From NCBI GenBank assembly GCA_024698075.1, contig JAILRP010000099.1:1-40580 (forward strand): 40,580 nt of DNA, in the 5' to 3' direction. Shown piece by piece: positions 40,380-40,580 of the stretch. A program made the translations under genes and the position numbers. Position 1 is the stretch's first letter. Every line of letters starts with the position of its first letter. The notes below the pieces were generated by a model. It was given only the letters and a program-made list of their open reading frames with translations, made no database searches and was not told the DNA's origin. Source of the DNA: Lachnospiraceae bacterium (GTDB lineage: Bacteria; Bacillota; Clostridia; Lachnospirales; Lachnospiraceae).

Positions 40380-40580
40380 TCAGTATCCTTTGTCTCTGTC
40401 GACCACGTGCATAAGATCCAGTCCGTGTGTGTATCTGTAAAGGTTGTTCGCACAAAGTTCCAGCACTTTTTTCCGGTTGAAGCCGTCTTCCATTTTGCCG
40501 GCCACGTGAGGGGTTATGATCACATTTTGCATATCCCACAGCGGTGACTTTTGCAGGGGTTCCTCTTCAAACACATCAAG
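40380..40580 (-). CDS. D-2-hydroxyacid dehydrogenase, C-terminal part (cut by the window edge)
   Basis: Only the last 66 codons are inside the window, and the frame is open to base 40580. It reads LDVFEEEPLQKSPLW then NVIITPHVAG, the hallmark of NAD-dependent D-2-hydroxyacid dehydrogenases (phosphoglycerate dehydrogenase type), including the catalytic His in TPH. The C-terminus has a ~40-residue helical tail (GFNRKKVLELCANN). Substrate unknown. A 132-base gap without a clear signal separates it from the macro gene. Confidence 0.9.
   Translation of the reverse strand, partial: LDVFEEEPLQKSPLWDMQNVIITPHVAGKMEDGFNRKKVLELCANNLYRYTHGLDLMHVVDRDKGY

Overview
The window reads as chromosome of an anaerobic Firmicute, most likely a gut or rumen member of the Lachnospiraceae. 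The grounds are AGGAGG-type ribosome sites, sigma-A promoters of the TTGACA-N17-TATAAT kind, a Gram-positive LexA/DinR box, PadR/DUF1700/DUF4097 genes, a YolD-linked Y-family polymerase, an Est1E-like esterase and a very high density of HD-GYP proteins. I saw no rRNA, tRNA, CRISPR array, insertion sequence or phage gene. Genes are packed tightly, and no gap without a gene exceeds about 250 bases.

Layout. 1-6.6 kb: an HD-GYP receptor cut by the left edge, then (minus strand) a giant hybrid histidine kinase that also carries HD-GYP and Hpt domains, followed by a response regulator. 6.7-9.75 kb: a 5-methylcytosine methyltransferase, then an SOS-controlled Y-family polymerase and a YolD-like protein. 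9.76-12.1 kb: a membrane HD-GYP protein with a duplicated C-terminal module. 12.2-16.2 kb: an esterase, HflX, and a PadR/DUF1700/DUF4097 envelope operon with a clear promoter and operator. 16.4-23.8 kb: the most unusual block. A minus-strand operon encodes a FecR-domain protein, a MATE transporter fused to an RsbW-like kinase, and a CHASE2 nucleotide cyclase. It faces a plus-strand pair, a metallo-beta-lactamase-fold hydrolase and a GAF-HD-GYP phosphodiesterase. 23.9-27 kb: a small unknown protein behind a sigma-D-like promoter, an aldolase/VOC/cyclase-fold operon, and an Smr protein. 27-30 kb: a TetR/MFS/CPBP operon whose promoter lies between two copies of an inverted repeat. 30-32.4 kb: an MBL/vsr/dcm operon. 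32.6-37.1 kb: an ECF transporter S component, and a minus-strand operon of a diguanylate cyclase, a CDF exporter with a manganese-type site, MntP and an EamA transporter. 37.3-40.6 kb: glutathione peroxidase, a small membrane protein, a vWA protein, a macro-domain protein, and the end of a 2-hydroxyacid dehydrogenase.

How it fits together. The main theme is nucleotide second messengers: four HD-GYP proteins (predicted c-di-GMP hydrolases), one GGDEF cyclase with an inhibitory site, and one class III cyclase. A second theme is DNA modification and repair: two m5C methyltransferases, Vsr and an SOS polymerase. A third is small autoregulated export operons. The best candidate for an undescribed system is the divergent FecR / MATE-RsbW / CHASE2-cyclase / MBL / GAF-HD-GYP locus. 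Functions are inferred from motifs read by eye; no searches were run.
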